Part shown: piece after piece, positions 62,922 to 64,000 of the stretch
How positions within the stretch are numbered: the stretch's first letter is position 1
How the letters are laid out: each line of letters starts with the position of its first letter
Origin: VRUE01 sp963780815
GTDB taxonomy: Bacteria > Actinomycetota > Thermoleophilia > Solirubrobacterales > 70-9
Direction of reading: 5' to 3'
Assembly (NCBI GenBank): GCA_963780815.1
Contig: CAWADG010000004.1
Span: 62,001 to 126,000 of the forward strand
DNA length: 64,000 nucleotides
The notes under the pieces: generated by a model
Told to the model about the DNA's origin: nothing
Seen by the model: only the letters and a program-made list of their open reading frames with translations
The model's database searches: none
Program-made: the position numbers and the translations under genes

Positions 62922-64000
62922 GTGGCTGACCCCGAGGCCTACCTCGACTCGCTCGAGCCGATCGGGTGGAGGCTGGGGCTCGAGCGAATGCACCGGCTGA
63001 ATGCCCTGCTCGGGATGCCCCAGCACCGCTTCTCCTCGATCCACGTAGTCGGCACCAACGGCAAGTCGTCGGTGACGCGGATGACGGCGGCCCTGCTCGA
63101 GGCGCACGGCGCCGCCGCCGGGGCGATGATCTCACCGCACCTCGAGCGCTGGTCGGAGCGCATCCTGATCCGCGGCGCCATCATCGGGCCGGCGGAGTTC
63201 GCCGCCGCGGTTGCCCGCGCCGCCGAGGGAGCCGAGGTCGTCGGGCGGAGCCTCGGCGAATCTGTCACCCAGTTCGAGGTGGCGACCGCCGCCGGCTTCC
63301 TCGCCCTCGCCGCTGCCCGCGTCGAGGTCGGCGTGATCGAGGCCGGGTTGGGGGGCAGGCTCGACGCGACGAACACGATCCCCTCGCGGGTCACGGTGCT
63401 GACATCGGTCGGCCTCGACCACACCGAGTGGCTGGGGGAGACCGAGGAGCAGATCGCCGCCGAGAAGCTCGCCGTCCTCCGCGACCACACCACCCTCGTC
63501 CTCGGGCGGGTCTCCGACCCGGTGCGAGAGCTGGCCGAGCGGACCGCCGGCGAGCGCGGAGCGGAGGTGGTGCTCGCGCCCGAGGACCCCGGCGAGGGGA
63601 TCGCGCTCCGGGCCCGGGGCCGGTTCCAGCGGCGCAATCTGGCACTTGCCGTCGCCGCGGCCGAGGCATTCCACGGCCCACTCGACCCCGAGCTCGTCGC
63701 CGCGGTGGCCGCCGGGGTGAGCGTTCCGGGGCGGCTCGAGCTCGTCGCGGAGGACCCGCCGACCTATCTCGACGCCGCCCACAACGTCGACGCCGCCGCC
63801 GCGCTCGCCGAGGCCCTGCCGGAGGTCGCGGGGAGGAGGCCGGTCACGGCCTGCCTGGCGATGCTCTCCGACAAGGACGCCGCCGGGGCGGTCGCGGCGC
63901 TGGCGCCGGTGCTCGAGCGGGTGGTCTGCACCGAGATCCCGGCCGAGACGCTGCACTCGCAGGGCCGGCCCGGTGCCTCCTCGCACCCGGCAGATCACCT
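62922..64000 (+). CDS. folC: Folylpolyglutamate / dihydrofolate synthase, 3' partial
   Basis: GTG 62922 lies two bases after the valS stop and the frame is open to the right edge (359 codons seen). Motifs: FSSIHVVGTNGKSSVTRMTA (ATP-binding P-loop), MISPHLERWSERILIRG, VGVIEAGLGGRLDATNTI, VTVLTSVGLDHTEWLG and YLDAAHNVDAAAAL. It adds glutamate to folate, and in many bacteria also joins dihydropteroate with glutamate, in the cytoplasm. The valS-folC order is the common bacterial arrangement and suggests one transcript from clpX or valS onward. Confidence 0.93.
   Translation, partial: MADPEAYLDSLEPIGWRLGLERMHRLNALLGMPQHRFSSIHVVGTNGKSSVTRMTAALLEAHGAAAGAMISPHLERWSERILIRGAIIGPAEFAAAVARAAEGAEVVGRSLGESVTQFEVATAAGFLALAAARVEVGVIEAGLGGRLDATNTIPSRVTVLTSVGLDHTEWLGETEEQIAAEKLAVLRDHTTLVLGRVSDPVRELAERTAGERGAEVVLAPEDPGEGIALRARGRFQRRNLALAVAAAEAFHGPLDPELVAAVAAGVSVPGRLELVAEDPPTYLDAAHNVDAAAALAEALPEVAGRRPVTACLAMLSDKDAAGAVAALAPVLERVVCTEIPAETLHSQGRPGASSHPADH

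Overview
This is high-GC actinobacterial DNA, most like class Thermoleophilia (Solirubrobacterales/Conexibacter-type soil bacteria). The evidence is a tig-clpP ... clpX-valS-folC block, WS/DGAT wax-ester synthase, F420-type (Ddn-like) oxidoreductase, DUF2630, DUF2277 and DUF6458 proteins, many GTG/TTG starts, and many large secreted beta-propeller, FG-GAP, PKD and Ig-like proteins with basic tails. No rRNA, tRNA, CRISPR array, prophage or insertion sequence was seen.

Layout. 1-14.8 kb: an array of exported proteins on the + strand. It holds a FN3/NHL propeller protein (cut by the left edge), two large paralogues built of repeated Cys...CPxxSxIG modules, a one-module relative, a lipoprotein, a 7-blade YVTN propeller and an autotransporter-like Ig protein. 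14.9-18.5 kb: MMPL exporter plus a small exported protein. 18.5-24.9 kb: a promoter followed by a GC-rich foldable stretch (candidate ncRNA), then on the - strand uppS, a YtpB-type terpene synthase, a PfkB kinase, an RTX protein and DUF1330, with a divergent quinone-oxidoreductase. 25-29 kb: a 14-repeat FG-GAP protein. 29-31 kb: a b6-type cytochrome b operon whose start region is tandemly duplicated. 31-38 kb: WS/DGAT, small membrane proteins, a menG-like methyltransferase with a UbiA-like membrane protein, a PKD protein, and a TetR/F420-oxidoreductase divergon. 38.6-41.3 kb: encapsulated ferritin, encapsulin and a GMC oxidoreductase. 41.4-44.3 kb: hydrolase, zwf and a lipoprotein. 44.5-46.4 kb: a four-gene alkylation-repair-like operon ending in an acylphosphatase/LigD-phosphoesterase fusion. 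46.6-54.7 kb: VOC, DUF2630, Cys-less DksA-like, catalase-like, MBL, GST-like and GH15 proteins, and CtaG. 54.8-64 kb: tig, clpP, an M23 peptidase, a PH-like protein, two GNATs, clpX, valS and folC (cut by the right edge).

Four large secreted genes (near 10.33, 11.49, 26.91 and 35.67 kb) each carry one single-base frameshift, while the long housekeeping genes are intact. This is either decay or variation of surface genes or residual sequence error. Two genes, clpX and the M23 peptidase, have no ATG, GTG or TTG in frame before their conserved motifs and appear to start at CTG.

The items most worth following are the acylphosphatase/phosphoesterase fusion, the candidate ncRNA at 18.7 kb, the duplicated initiation region of the cytochrome operon, the perfect palindrome over the valS start, the palindrome-bearing insert in valS, and the encapsulin cluster.
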